DNA of 64,000 nt from positions 7,791,001 through 7,855,000 of the forward strand of contig NZ_CP163435.1 of the NCBI RefSeq assembly GCF_041051975.1, given 5' to 3'. Shown piece after piece: positions 43,481-52,242 of this stretch. Each line of letters starts with the position of its first letter. The stretch's first letter is position 1. The stretch comes from Streptomyces sp. R21. GTDB lineage: Bacteria; Actinomycetota; Actinomycetes; Streptomycetales; Streptomycetaceae. Below the pieces are notes generated by a model, which was given only the letters and a program-made list of their open reading frames with translations, was not told the DNA's origin and did no database searches. Position numbers and translations under genes: made by a program.

Positions 43481-44767
43481 ATGGCCAGTGAGGAAACCCG
43501 GACGACCGGGACGACGAAGTCCCCACCGATACGCAGCTCCGCGGGCACGGACCCGGAGACCGAAACGGCCGCCACGCGCGCGTGGGCGACGCGACTGGTG
43601 ATCGCCGGCATCGTCCTCAGCGCTCTCAACCTGCGCCCGGCGATCACCAGCCTCGGCGCCCTCCTCGAAGAGGTGCGCGACGGGCTCGGCATGAGCGGCA
43701 GCGTCGCCGGACTGCTCACCTCCGTGCCACCGTTCTGCTTCGCCCTCTTCGGTGTCATGGCGCCGCGGCTCGCCCGCCGCTTCGGGCCCGGCGCGGTCGT
43801 CTGCGCGGGAATGGTCGCCATCACGGCAGGCCTGGCGATCCGGCCCTACGTCGGGAGCACTGCCGGCTTCCTCGCCGCCAGCGCACTCGCACTCATGGGC
43901 ATCGCCGTCAGCAACGTCCTGATGCCGGTGATCGTCAAGCGCTGGTTCCCGGACCGCGTCGGCTCCATGACCGGGCTCTACTCGATGGCGCTCGCTCTGG
44001 GCACCTCGGCCGCCGCCGCGGTGACCGTGCCCATGACCGGTGCCCTCGGCGGGAGTTGGCAGTCGGGACTCGCCGTCTGGGCGGGGCTCGCGGCGGTCGC
44101 CGTGGTGCCGTGGATCTTCCTCGTCCGCGAACGGGGTCCGGCCGCCGCCGAGGGTGCCCCCGCCCGGGAGGAGCCCCCGGCACTGCGGATCACCCGGAGC
44201 CGTACGGCCTGGGCTCTGGCCGTCTTCTTCGGACTCCAGGCCACCGCCGCGTACATCACGATGGGCTGGATGGCACAGATCTTCCGCGACGCGGGCGTCC
44301 CGGCCTCCACCGCCGGTCTGCTCCTCGCCGTCACGATGGTGATGGGCGTGCCGCTCGCCTTCGTCATCCCGCGCCTCGCCGCCCGGCTGCCCCACCAGGG
44401 GCCCATCGTCGTCGCGCTGGGCGTCTCGGGCCTCGCCGGATACGCGGGCCTCTACCTCGCCCCGGCGGGCGGGGCCTGGGCCTGGGCCGTGCTGCTCGGC
44501 GTCGCCAACTGCTCCTTCCCGCTGGCCCTCACCATGGTCGGCATGCGGGCCAGGAGCGGCGCGGGCGTCGCCCAGCTGTCGGCCTTCGCACAGAGCACCG
44601 GTTACCTGATCTCGATCCCCGGCCCACTCCTGGTTGGCGTGCTCTACCAGCACAGCGGCGGCTGGGGCCTGCCCATCGCGCTCATGGCCGCGCTGATGGT
44701 CCCGCAGATCGTGGTGGGCGTCCTGGCGGGGCGCAACCGCACGGTGGAGGACGAGGCGGCCCGCTGA
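43481..44767 (+). CDS. MFS transporter, CynX/NimT family
   Basis: A 428-aa protein with 12 membrane helices. Conserved CynX/NimT-type segments are LNLRPAITSLGALLEEVRDGLGMSGSVAGLLTS and FALFGVMAPRLARRFG; the loop after helix 6 is charged and short. CynX/NimT proteins export cyanate or nitroimidazole-type or other small anions; the substrate here is unknown. Start at MASEETRTTG (43481); ATGs at 43469/43472 would begin inside the palindrome. Followed 78 bases later by the SGM_5486-type peptide. Contains one CACGCGCGCGTG copy. Confidence 0.88.
   Translation: MASEETRTTGTTKSPPIRSSAGTDPETETAATRAWATRLVIAGIVLSALNLRPAITSLGALLEEVRDGLGMSGSVAGLLTSVPPFCFALFGVMAPRLARRFGPGAVVCAGMVAITAGLAIRPYVGSTAGFLAASALALMGIAVSNVLMPVIVKRWFPDRVGSMTGLYSMALALGTSAAAAVTVPMTGALGGSWQSGLAVWAGLAAVAVVPWIFLVRERGPAAAEGAPAREEPPALRITRSRTAWALAVFFGLQATAAYITMGWMAQIFRDAGVPASTAGLLLAVTMVMGVPLAFVIPRLAARLPHQGPIVVALGVSGLAGYAGLYLAPAGGAWAWAVLLGVANCSFPLALTMVGMRARSGAGVAQLSAFAQSTGYLISIPGPLLVGVLYQHSGGWGLPIALMAALMVPQIVVGVLAGRNRTVEDEAAR
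43573..43584. repeat. Palindrome CACGCGCGCGTG, copy 10
   Basis: Inside the MFS gene, Thr-Arg-Ala-Trp frame. Confidence 0.9.
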
Positions 44768-44845
44768 AACCGGGCCAGGGGGACGCCGCCCGCTGAACCT
44801 GCCCCCGGCAGCAGCAAGGCGGACGAAGGGTGCGAGACTTGCCGT

Positions 44846-44962
44846 ATGCCTTTGCTCGACCCGAACCCCCAGAACGGCCAGAAGAAGATGCTGCTCGTGC
44901 TCGGCGCGATGCTGGCCATCACCGTGATCATCGGCATCATCGCGACCATCGCCTCGCCATGA
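44846..44962 (+). CDS. SGM_5486-type transporter-associated peptide
   Basis: A 38-aa membrane peptide: polar start MPLLDPNPQNGQKK, then one helix (MLLVLGAMLAITVIIGIIATI). To my knowledge this is the SGM_5486 family, a short peptide regularly found just downstream of such MFS transporters in Streptomyces and presumed to associate with them. Its stop codon lies at the junction of the first two units of a 17-bp tandem repeat. RBS not obvious. Confidence 0.82.
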   Translation: MPLLDPNPQNGQKKMLLVLGAMLAITVIIGIIATIASP

Positions 44963-45012
44963 TCATCGCCTCGCCATGATCATCGCCTCGCCGTGACCGT
45001 CGCTTCGCCGTG
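44945..45012. repeat. 17-bp tandem repeat, four units
   Basis: Units at 44945-44961, 44962-44978, 44979-44995 and 44996-45012 with core A(C/T)C(A/G)TCGC(C/T)TCGCC(A/G)TG. Units 2 and 3 differ at one base. The first unit is the 3' end of the SGM_5486-type gene. Confidence 0.85.
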
Positions 45013-45038
45013 GAACGTGCTCCTCCATCGCCGGAGGT

Positions 45039-45064
45039 GGGGCTAACCCCCCATCCCCTAGGGG
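45039..45064. promoter_or_regulatory. Adjacent GGGGCTAACCCC and CCCCTAGGGG palindromes
   Basis: GGGGCTAACCCC at 45039-45050 and CCCCTAGGGG at 45055-45064 lie 120 bases before the small membrane-protein gene. They may be operator sites or hairpins; no regulator is assigned. The CTAGG core is shared with the sites ahead of the GAF kinase gene. Confidence 0.4.
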
Positions 45065-45184
45065 GTGAGTGTCAGGGTCAAGTGGGTGGATCTCCGGATG
45101 GGTTGAGGGCTCCGGATTCCGTAGCTTCGAGTTGTGCCCGCGAGGACGTGGAGCACGCACCACCCGAAGACCCACGGAGGCGGC

Positions 45185-45400
45185 ATGTCGGCCCGTACGT
45201 ACACCCGGCCCCACCCGGCGACCACGGGCGGCATCGAAAGCCGGCTGCCCTGGTGGGCCCTCGCCCTGCCGGCCCTCGCCTTCGTCGCTCTGCTTCTTCT
45301 GATACTCAACCCGTCGGACGCGCAGGCCGCGGGTGGCGACCCGGCGATCACCCACGTCTTCGAGCGCATCCAGCAGGCGGTCCTGCACCAGGCGTCCTGA
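45185..45400 (+). CDS. Single-pass small membrane protein
   Basis: A 71-aa protein with about 22 polar residues, one strong helix (LPWWALALPALAFVALLLLIL) and an amphipathic C-terminal tail (HVFERIQQAVLHQAS) after an Ala/Gly linker. The start at MSARTYTRPH has GGAGG 5 bases before it; the upstream frame adds a His/Thr-rich stretch without an RBS. It loosely resembles the small cobalt-uptake protein CbtB but lacks that family's C-terminal His/Cys end, so I leave the function open. Confidence 0.6.
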   Translation: MSARTYTRPHPATTGGIESRLPWWALALPALAFVALLLLILNPSDAQAAGGDPAITHVFERIQQAVLHQAS

Positions 45401-45531
45401 GCCCCCGGCCGCTGCGTCCCCGGCCTCCTGAGCAGCCCTGACCGGGCCTGCCACGGGGCCCTGTCACCCATGGTGGGGGACCCCGCCAACTCCCTGCGCC
45501 CCATGGCGTGTTTCATGCGAAGCTGGGACGC

Positions 45532-46050
45532 ATGAGCGTCGCAGAACCCCGCAGGATTGTCCTCTTCCGGCATGCGAAAGCCGACTGGCCACAGGTGTCC
45601 GACCATGAGCGGCCGCTCGCCGACCGGGGCCGCAAGGACGCGGCCGTCGCCGGACTCAAGCTGGCCGACACCGGAATCCCCTTCGATCTGGCCCTCTGCT
45701 CCACCGCGGTCCGGACCCGCGAGACCTGGAAGCTCGCCGTCCAGGAGTTCCCGCACCGGCCGAAAACGGTCTACGAGGAGCGGCTCTACGAGGCCTCGCC
45801 CGGCGAGCTGATCGCCGTACTCAACGAAACGCCCGACGACGCGCAGAACGTGGTCCTGATCGGACACAATCCGGGCGTGCAGGGCCTCGCCGAGATCCTG
45901 GCCGGTCAGGCCGAGAGTGACGCCCGCACCCGGATGAACGCGCACGGCTTCCACGCCGGTGCCTTCGCGGTGCTCTCCTTCGACGGCTCCTGGAAATCCC
46001 TGGAGCCCGGAGTGGGCACGCTCCTCGACTACTGGGCGCCGACCGAGTAA
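45532..46050 (+). CDS. sixA: SixA-type phosphohistidine phosphatase
   Basis: A 172-aa protein of the histidine phosphatase superfamily. The catalytic RHG-type motif reads FRHAKADW; the second His is in VLIGHNPGVQGLAE. The short length without a cap insertion matches SixA, which dephosphorylates phosphohistidine on phosphotransfer proteins, in enterobacteria ArcB. In actinomycetes the partner is not established. The start is MSVAEPRRIV; an upstream in-frame ATG adds 8 residues. A strong terminator follows. Confidence 0.88.
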   Translation: MSVAEPRRIVLFRHAKADWPQVSDHERPLADRGRKDAAVAGLKLADTGIPFDLALCSTAVRTRETWKLAVQEFPHRPKTVYEERLYEASPGELIAVLNETPDDAQNVVLIGHNPGVQGLAEILAGQAESDARTRMNAHGFHAGAFAVLSFDGSWKSLEPGVGTLLDYWAPTE

Positions 46051-46076
46051 CCGCACCCCCGCGTATCCCTACGTGG

Positions 46077-46111
46077 ACGGGGCCCGGCACCATCGCGGTG
46101 CCGGGCCCCGT
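46077..46111. terminator. Bidirectional terminator between sixA and serB
   Basis: A perfect 15-bp GC stem (46077-46091 with 46097-46111) around a 5-base loop, between two convergent genes. Confidence 0.92.
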
Positions 46112-46145
46112 CGGGCGTCGTCATGAGCGCCTGATCACGTGACCT

Positions 46146-47357
46146 TCAGTGGTCGCCCAGGTGCATGTCCGCGGCCTCGACCTCTTCGCGGGTGACGCCC
46201 AGCAGATACAGGACCGTGTCCAGGAAGGGCACGTTCACGGCGGTGTGCGCGGCCTCGCGGACGACGGGCTTGGCGTTGAACGCGACGCCGAGACCGGCCG
46301 CGTTCAGCATGTCGAGGTCGTTCGCGCCGTCGCCGATGGCCACGGTCTGGGCCAGCGGCACACCAGCCTCCGCGGCGAACCGGCGCAGCAGCCGCGCCTT
46401 GCCCGCCCGGTCCACGATCTCCCCGGTGACCCGGCCCGTCAGCTTCCCGTCGACGATCTCCAGCGTGTTGGCCTGCGCGAAGTCGAGCCCGAGCCGCTCC
46501 TTCAGATCATCGGTGACCTGAGTGAAACCGCCCGAGACGACACCGACTTGGAAGCCGAGCCGCTTCAGCGTACGGATCAGCGTGCGCGCCCCCGGCGTCA
46601 GCCGGACCTCGCTGCGCACCTTGTCCACGACCGAGGCGTCGAGACCCGCGAGCAGCTCCACGCGCGCGTGCAGCGACTGCTCGAAGTCCAGCTCGCCGCG
46701 CATCGCGGCGGCCGTCACCTCGGCGACCTCCTTCTCGCAGCCGGCGTGCGCGGCGAAGAGCTCGATCACCTCGTCCTGGATGAGCGTGGAGTCCACGTCC
46801 ATGACGACCAGGCGCTGGGCCCGCCGGTGCAGCCCCGCCGCCACCACCGCGACATCGACACCGAGTGCCGAGGCCTCGGTCACCAGGGCCGTGCGCAGCG
46901 TCTCGGTCTCCGTGCCGGACACGGCGAACTCGACCGCCGTCACCGGGTACTTGGCGAGCCGGAAGATACGGTCGATGTTGCCGCCGGTCCGCGTGATCCG
47001 CGCCGCGATCGCGGCCGTCGACTCGGCGGTGAGCGGGTGCCCGAGCACGGTGACGAGCGAGCGCCCGAGGCCGCGCGGCCGGTTGTCACCGAGGCCGGAG
47101 ATGATCTCCGCCTGCATCTTCATCGACTCCGCCCAGCTGTGGACGGTGGCCCGCAGATCACCCTCCAGCCCGGCGGGCGGCTCGGTCACGAGCGCGCACA
47201 GCACCATCCGGCCACGGGTGACGACCTGCTCGATGTCGACCACGTCGACCGAGTAGGCGGCGAGGGTGTCGAAGAGACCGGCTGTGATGCCCGGCCTGTC
47301 CTTGCCGAAGATCTTGACGAGGACGGTAGGGAAATCAGAGGTCTGCGAAGCGCTCAT
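46146..47357 (-). CDS. serB: Phosphoserine phosphatase with N-terminal ACT domains
   Basis: A 403-aa protein. The catalytic HAD domain (about 180-390) has the nucleophile motif MDVDSTLI, then GVVSGGFTQV and GDGANDLDML. The N-terminal part contains two ACT-like regulatory modules (PTVLVKIFGKDRPGITAGLFD and SLVTVLGHPLTAESTAAIAARI). This is the streptomycete/mycobacterial type of SerB, allosterically regulated by serine or glycine. It makes L-serine from phosphoserine. Start at MSASQTSDFP. Contains one CACGCGCGCGTG copy. Confidence 0.95.
   Translation of the reverse strand: MSASQTSDFPTVLVKIFGKDRPGITAGLFDTLAAYSVDVVDIEQVVTRGRMVLCALVTEPPAGLEGDLRATVHSWAESMKMQAEIISGLGDNRPRGLGRSLVTVLGHPLTAESTAAIAARITRTGGNIDRIFRLAKYPVTAVEFAVSGTETETLRTALVTEASALGVDVAVVAAGLHRRAQRLVVMDVDSTLIQDEVIELFAAHAGCEKEVAEVTAAAMRGELDFEQSLHARVELLAGLDASVVDKVRSEVRLTPGARTLIRTLKRLGFQVGVVSGGFTQVTDDLKERLGLDFAQANTLEIVDGKLTGRVTGEIVDRAGKARLLRRFAAEAGVPLAQTVAIGDGANDLDMLNAAGLGVAFNAKPVVREAAHTAVNVPFLDTVLYLLGVTREEVEAADMHLGDH
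46659..46670. repeat. Palindrome CACGCGCGCGTG, copy 11
   Basis: Inside serB (minus strand), His-Ala-Arg-Val frame. Confidence 0.9.
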
Positions 47358-47474
47358 GGTGTTCCCACCGTATCCGGCACCCAGTGCCTTCCGCCCCTGC
47401 GGTCCGCCTGACGGACAGGGAACACTTGGTGTCACCACGGTGGCGCGCACTTTGCCCGGGAGTGTCGGGCTGGG

Positions 47475-49391
47475 TCAGTCCCTCCGCCGAGGCCTCCCCG
47501 GCGGCGGAGGCGGCGGGCCTTCCTCGGACGAGGACGAGGACGAGGGCGGAGAAGAGGACGGAGGCGGCGGAGGTGGCGGCGGCACGCTCCCGGACCGGGA
47601 CCCCCGCTGCTTCGGCGGCCGCGGTGGCGGCGCGATCGGCCCTACGACCGTGGGCGCGCCGTACACGTTGTCGGGTGGGCGCGGTCCCTCAGGCGACCGG
47701 GTGGGATCGGGCGGCCGTACGTTCCCCGGTGGCCGCCCGCTCCCGGACGGCCATGTGCCCCCGGGCGCCCCGGACTGCCGCGCACCCCGAGGCCCACGCG
47801 TTCCCGGCGGCCGGCGGTTGTCCGGTTCCCGGAGTTCGTCGGGCAGGCGCAGATACGGGTTGGTGTCGGGGTTCGCCGGACGGAACGGTGTGGCGGGGTT
47901 GTAGGGGCCCGACGGGTGCACGAGGTCCAGCTCGGCCGCCACCGGCCCGGCCGCCGCCGCGTCACCCCGTGCCAGGGGTGCCGCCCGCCGCCCCGCGGCC
48001 CCGCTCGCGCAGGCCAGCAGCGCCCCGGCCGCCCCCGCACCCGCGCCCCAGGCCGCGCCGAGCACCAGGGCCATGCCCGGATGGCCGTGCAACTCGATCC
48101 CGGCACCGAACGCGTCGAAGCCGAGCACCGACAGGGAGGCGTTCGCGGAGACGTCCGTCAGCCACGCCAGCAGGGGCAGCGCCAGGGCCGTCACGATCCC
48201 GAGCGGAAGCGCGCAGCGCCCGGCGAAACCGAGGACGCCACCGCGCCGTACGTTCGCGGCGCCCGGGTCTCCCGCGAGGGCGGCGCCCCCTTCGGACCGT
48301 ACGAACGGAGTACGCGCGGCCGTCAGGACGCCCGCGAACAGCATCATGACCGCCGTCGCGACCGCCAACAGCCAGACACGGTTGTCCAGTTCGGCGAGGC
48401 GGCCCACCGTGACGGGCCGGTCGGAGTCGATGCTCAGCAGCTTGTCCAGGGGGTCCGGAAGCAGTTTGGCGAGTTCGCCGGTGGCCTTGCCGTCCCAGGG
48501 CACGAAGAGGCCGATCGGGATGCCCAGCCACACGCCGTTGGGTGCCCCGAGCAGTGCCGCGCCCGCGATCCGCTTGGGGTGGGCGTCGCCGATCGCCGCG
48601 TACGCCGCCGCCGCGAACCCCGCCGCGACCGCCACCAGCAACACCGCGACCAGCGCGGAAGCGGCCGGCCTGACGACGCGGTGCACGGCCTCCCAGCCGC
48701 GCGGCAGCGGAGTGCGGCGCGAGGCCAGCAGAGCGATCACGAGGACCCCGGCCGCCCAGGCCGCGCCTCCCAGCAGCGTCGGCACGGTGTCGACGGTGAA
48801 GCCGACCGCGGCCTTGGCGTTCACGAGATCGCCGATCTTGTCCGGCAGCAGCCCCCCGATGTTCCCCAGCCCGCCGGGGAGTTTGTCCGTGATGTCGCCG
48901 AGTCCGCCGCCCGCCTTGTCGAGTCCGAGCTTGCCGCCGTCGATCGTGATGATGTCGTGACCGGCCCAGGCGAGCCCGCCCAGGGTCGCCACGAAGAGGA
49001 CGACCACCGCGACCGCGCGCGTCACGAGTTCGGGCAGAGCGATCACAACTCCCGCGCCGCGTAAGGACCGTAGGAAGAACCAGGACAGCAGGAGCGCGCC
49101 CACCAGCCCCACGCCGAGTGGCGTGATCTGAATGGCGGTGTGCGCCTCCGCTCCTTTCAGGCCGAACGCCGAGACATCGCCGGCCGGGGTGACCGAACCA
49201 CCCGCACCTAGCGCCACAACCGCCGCGGTCATCGGCCCGAGCGAGCCCGCCGTGTCCGCCTCCAGCAGATGCAGTCCGAGCGCCGCGACGCCCGCCATTC
49301 CGATCAACGCCCAGCTCACAGAGGCGATCGCGGACACCAGCACGTCACCCCATGGAACCCTCCGGCCGTGGTCAGCCCTGTCGATGCTCAT
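47475..49391 (-). CDS. Streptophobe family membrane protein
   Basis: A 638-aa protein. The first 480 residues form about 10 membrane helices with Ala/Leu/Val-rich composition, matching the streptophobe family as I know it (large membrane protein, streptomycete-specific, function unknown). The last 150 residues are a cytoplasmic low-complexity tail: Pro/Arg/Gly-rich, then a poly-Pro and poly-Ser run and a final basic RPRRRD. Such tails often mediate septal or membrane interactions, but nothing is shown here. Start at MSIDRADHGR. The 240-base gap to the FHA-ABC gene is a divergent promoter region. Confidence 0.82.
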   Translation of the reverse strand: MSIDRADHGRRVPWGDVLVSAIASVSWALIGMAGVAALGLHLLEADTAGSLGPMTAAVVALGAGGSVTPAGDVSAFGLKGAEAHTAIQITPLGVGLVGALLLSWFFLRSLRGAGVVIALPELVTRAVAVVVLFVATLGGLAWAGHDIITIDGGKLGLDKAGGGLGDITDKLPGGLGNIGGLLPDKIGDLVNAKAAVGFTVDTVPTLLGGAAWAAGVLVIALLASRRTPLPRGWEAVHRVVRPAASALVAVLLVAVAAGFAAAAYAAIGDAHPKRIAGAALLGAPNGVWLGIPIGLFVPWDGKATGELAKLLPDPLDKLLSIDSDRPVTVGRLAELDNRVWLLAVATAVMMLFAGVLTAARTPFVRSEGGAALAGDPGAANVRRGGVLGFAGRCALPLGIVTALALPLLAWLTDVSANASLSVLGFDAFGAGIELHGHPGMALVLGAAWGAGAGAAGALLACASGAAGRRAAPLARGDAAAAGPVAAELDLVHPSGPYNPATPFRPANPDTNPYLRLPDELREPDNRRPPGTRGPRGARQSGAPGGTWPSGSGRPPGNVRPPDPTRSPEGPRPPDNVYGAPTVVGPIAPPPRPPKQRGSRSGSVPPPPPPPPSSSPPSSSSSSEEGPPPPPPGRPRRRD

Positions 49392-49630
49392 CGTCAGACC
49401 CCCCGATCCGCGCCGCGGTTTCGGACCGCGGTGTCCCCCTCGCGTGGGATTACCACTCTCCGGGCCGGTTTCAACCCCGTCAACGGGAACGGACAACCCG
49501 CCCGTACGCATCCTTCACAAGGCCCGACTTTCGGTCAGGGGGCTCCTACTGAAATAGTTCCCCACGATGTTCGACATCCCTAGACTCCCTGTGATGGGGG
49601 TAACTCGGGGGACAACTCAGTGGGGCTGGA

Positions 49631-52156
49631 GTGCCGGAACTCGTACTGGAATTGAATGGACGGACCTGGACGCTGGACGCGTCCAGGCCATACACCCTCG
49701 GACGTGATCCGCAGGGAGACATCGCGGTCGACGACGCCAGGGTGTCCTGGCGTCACGCCACGATCAGCTGGGGCGGCCGCAGTTGGGTCATCGAGGACCA
49801 CGGCAGCACCAACGGCACGTTCGTGCAGGGGCAGCGGATCCATCAGATGGAGATCGGCCCCGGCTCGGCCGTGCACCTCGGCAACGCGACCGACGGCCCG
49901 CGCCTGAACCTCTCGGGTGCCGCCGCGGCCGTGGCGCCGCAGCAGGCGCAGCCCCAGCAGCAGCCGTTCGCGGCGCAGGGCGCGAGCCCCGGCTGGGCAC
50001 AGCAGCCTCAGCAGCCGCAGGTGCAGGCGCCCGAGCAGAGCTGGCAGCCGCCGCAGCAGGCCGCACACATCCCGCCCCAGCAGGGCGGCCCCGGTGGTGG
50101 CGCGGGGGCGCCGCCGGTGTACGGCGACCGCAGCCCGACCACGTTCCACCAGCTGGCCCTCGGCCGCGTGATGCGCATCGGTCGTGCGCTGGAGAACGAG
50201 CTGGTGGTCTCCGACCTCCAGGTCTCCCGCCACCACGCCGAGTTCCACGCGACGCCCGACGGCCGCTACGAGATCCGCGATCTCGGCTCGCACAACGGCA
50301 CCTACGTCAACGGCCAGCCGATCGCCAAGGGCGGCTCCGCGCTGCTCGGCCCGAACGACATCGTCGGTGTCGGCCACTCGACGTTCCGGCTGGTCGGCGA
50401 CCGCCTCGAAGAGTTCGTCGACACCGGTGAAGTCTCCTTCTCCGCACGGCACTTGACGGTCACCGTCGACGGCGGCAAGCAGATCCTCAAGGACGTCTCC
50501 TTCGGCGTACCGGAGAAGTCGCTCATCGCGGTCATCGGCCCCTCGGGCTCCGGGAAGTCGACGCTCCTGAAGGCGCTCACGGGCTACCGCCCCGCCAACC
50601 AGGGTGACGTCCTCTACGACAACCGAAACCTGTACAAGCAGTTCGCCGAGCTGCGCCAGCGCATCGGTCTGGTCCCGCAGGACGACATCCTGCACAAGGA
50701 ACTGACCGTCAAGAGGGCCCTCAAGTACGCGGCCAAGCTGCGCTTCCCCGCCGACACCACGGGCCAGGAGCGCGACGCCCGCATCGACGAGGTGCTGCGC
50801 GAGCTCAAGCTGGACATCCACAAAGAGAAGAAGATCACCTCCCTCTCCGGTGGCCAGCGCAAGCGCGTCTCGGTGGCCCTGGAGCTGCTGACCAAGCCGT
50901 CGCTGATCTTCCTGGACGAGCCGACCTCCGGCCTCGACCCGGGCATGGACCGCGACGTCATGCAGCTGCTGCGCGGCCTCGCCGACGACGGCCGTACGGT
51001 CCTCGTCGTCACGCACTCCGTGGCCGAGCTGGCGATCTGCGACAAGCTCCTCGTGATGGCGCCCGGCGGTTCGGTGGCCTACTTCGGCCCGCCGGAGGAG
51101 GCGCTGAACTTCTTCGGCTACGACACCTGGGCCGACGTCTTCTCCGCCTTCGAGAACTACCGCGACTACGACTGGGCGGGCCGCTGGAAGGGCTCGCAGC
51201 ACTACCAGATGTACGCCGCGGACATCGACGCCATCGCCCCGCAGTCGGTGCAGATGCCGCCGGCGCAGGCGATGCGGCCGCCGAAGCCGCAGGGCTGGGG
51301 CTCACAGCTGATGACGCTGATCCGGCGCTATGTGTCGGTGATCGCGTCCGACAAGGGCTTCCTGGCGCTGACGGTGATCCTGCCGGCGGTGCTCGGTGCG
51401 GTGAGCCTGCTGATCGACGCGGACAAGGACCTGCTGGTGCGGGGGATCAGCCCGCAGACCCACCAGCCCGTCCCGAACGGCACAGCCACCACGGTGCTGC
51501 TGATCCTCGCGGTGGGCGCGTGCTTCGCGGGCGCCGCCAACTCCGTCCGCGAGCTGATCAAGGAGCGGGTGATCTACGAGCGGGAGCGCGCGACGGGTCT
51601 GTCCCGTTCGGCCTACCTGATGTCCAAGGTCATCGTCCTCGGCACGGTCACCATGCTCCAGGGGGCCATGGTCGGCGTGATCGGCTTCTCCAGCCGGGTC
51701 ATCCCCGACAAGGGTCTGATCTTCGGCACCGGCAAGGCCGCCGTCATGCTCGAACTCTCCATCCCGATCATGCTGCTCGGCTTCACGTCGATGATGTTCG
51801 GCCTGGTCATCTCCTCGCTGGTGAAGACCTCCGAGAAGACGATGCCGCTGCTGGTGATGTTCGCGATCATCCAGGTCGTCTTCACCGGCTGCCTGTTCAC
51901 CCTGCACGGCAGTGTCGGCGTCAACGAGTTCTCGTATCTGATGCCGTCGCGCTGGGCGGTCGCCGGTGCGGGCGCCACGCTGGACTTCAACAACATCAGC
52001 CCGCCCAAGAAGATCGGCGACACGGACCCGCTGTGGGAGCACACGGTCGGCGCCTGGGGCATGGACATGATCGCGCTGATCGTCCTCGGCGTGGTCTGCG
52101 CCTTCTTCGTGGCTCGCTTCCTGCGCCGCCACGAGCCCGAGGTCATGCGCAAGTAG
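49631..52156 (+). CDS. FHA-FHA-ABC transporter (Rv1747-type)
   Basis: An 841-aa single-chain exporter. FHA domain 1 (about 1-90: LGRDPQGDIAVDD, SWRHATI, GSTNGTF); a Gln/Pro/Ala linker (97-165); FHA domain 2 (about 177-250: IGRALENELVVSDLQ, SRHHAEF, GSHNGTYVNG); an ABC cassette with GPSGSGKST (303-311) and LSGGQ (405-409); then an ABC-2 type membrane domain with six helices (about 580-835). In Mycobacterium tuberculosis, Rv1747 has this architecture and is controlled by Ser/Thr-kinase phosphorylation through the FHA domains. A similar kinase link is likely here. GTG start with weak RBS. Confidence 0.94.
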   Translation: MPELVLELNGRTWTLDASRPYTLGRDPQGDIAVDDARVSWRHATISWGGRSWVIEDHGSTNGTFVQGQRIHQMEIGPGSAVHLGNATDGPRLNLSGAAAAVAPQQAQPQQQPFAAQGASPGWAQQPQQPQVQAPEQSWQPPQQAAHIPPQQGGPGGGAGAPPVYGDRSPTTFHQLALGRVMRIGRALENELVVSDLQVSRHHAEFHATPDGRYEIRDLGSHNGTYVNGQPIAKGGSALLGPNDIVGVGHSTFRLVGDRLEEFVDTGEVSFSARHLTVTVDGGKQILKDVSFGVPEKSLIAVIGPSGSGKSTLLKALTGYRPANQGDVLYDNRNLYKQFAELRQRIGLVPQDDILHKELTVKRALKYAAKLRFPADTTGQERDARIDEVLRELKLDIHKEKKITSLSGGQRKRVSVALELLTKPSLIFLDEPTSGLDPGMDRDVMQLLRGLADDGRTVLVVTHSVAELAICDKLLVMAPGGSVAYFGPPEEALNFFGYDTWADVFSAFENYRDYDWAGRWKGSQHYQMYAADIDAIAPQSVQMPPAQAMRPPKPQGWGSQLMTLIRRYVSVIASDKGFLALTVILPAVLGAVSLLIDADKDLLVRGISPQTHQPVPNGTATTVLLILAVGACFAGAANSVRELIKERVIYERERATGLSRSAYLMSKVIVLGTVTMLQGAMVGVIGFSSRVIPDKGLIFGTGKAAVMLELSIPIMLLGFTSMMFGLVISSLVKTSEKTMPLLVMFAIIQVVFTGCLFTLHGSVGVNEFSYLMPSRWAVAGAGATLDFNNISPPKKIGDTDPLWEHTVGAWGMDMIALIVLGVVCAFFVARFLRRHEPEVMRK

Positions 52157-52167
52157 TCACACGTTGT

Positions 52168-52217
52168 CGTACGCCGAAGGGCGGCACCCCCACCGGGGTG
52201 CCGCCCTTCGGCGTACG
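52168..52217. terminator. Perfect 23-bp bidirectional terminator
   Basis: 52168-52190 pairs without mismatch with 52195-52217 around a 4-base loop, between the FHA-ABC and SLT transglycosylase genes, which converge. Confidence 0.95.
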
Positions 52218-52242
52218 TGCGTGTCAGAGGTCCGCGCCGACC

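Noticed and set aside
44945..45012. Tandem repeats considered as a CRISPR array
   Set aside because: Units are 17 bp and directly adjacent with no spacers; no cas genes in the window.
45185..45400. Small membrane protein considered as CbtB cobalt-uptake protein
   Set aside because: Lacks the His/Cys-rich C-terminal end of that family, and no CbtA or cobalamin riboswitch is nearby.
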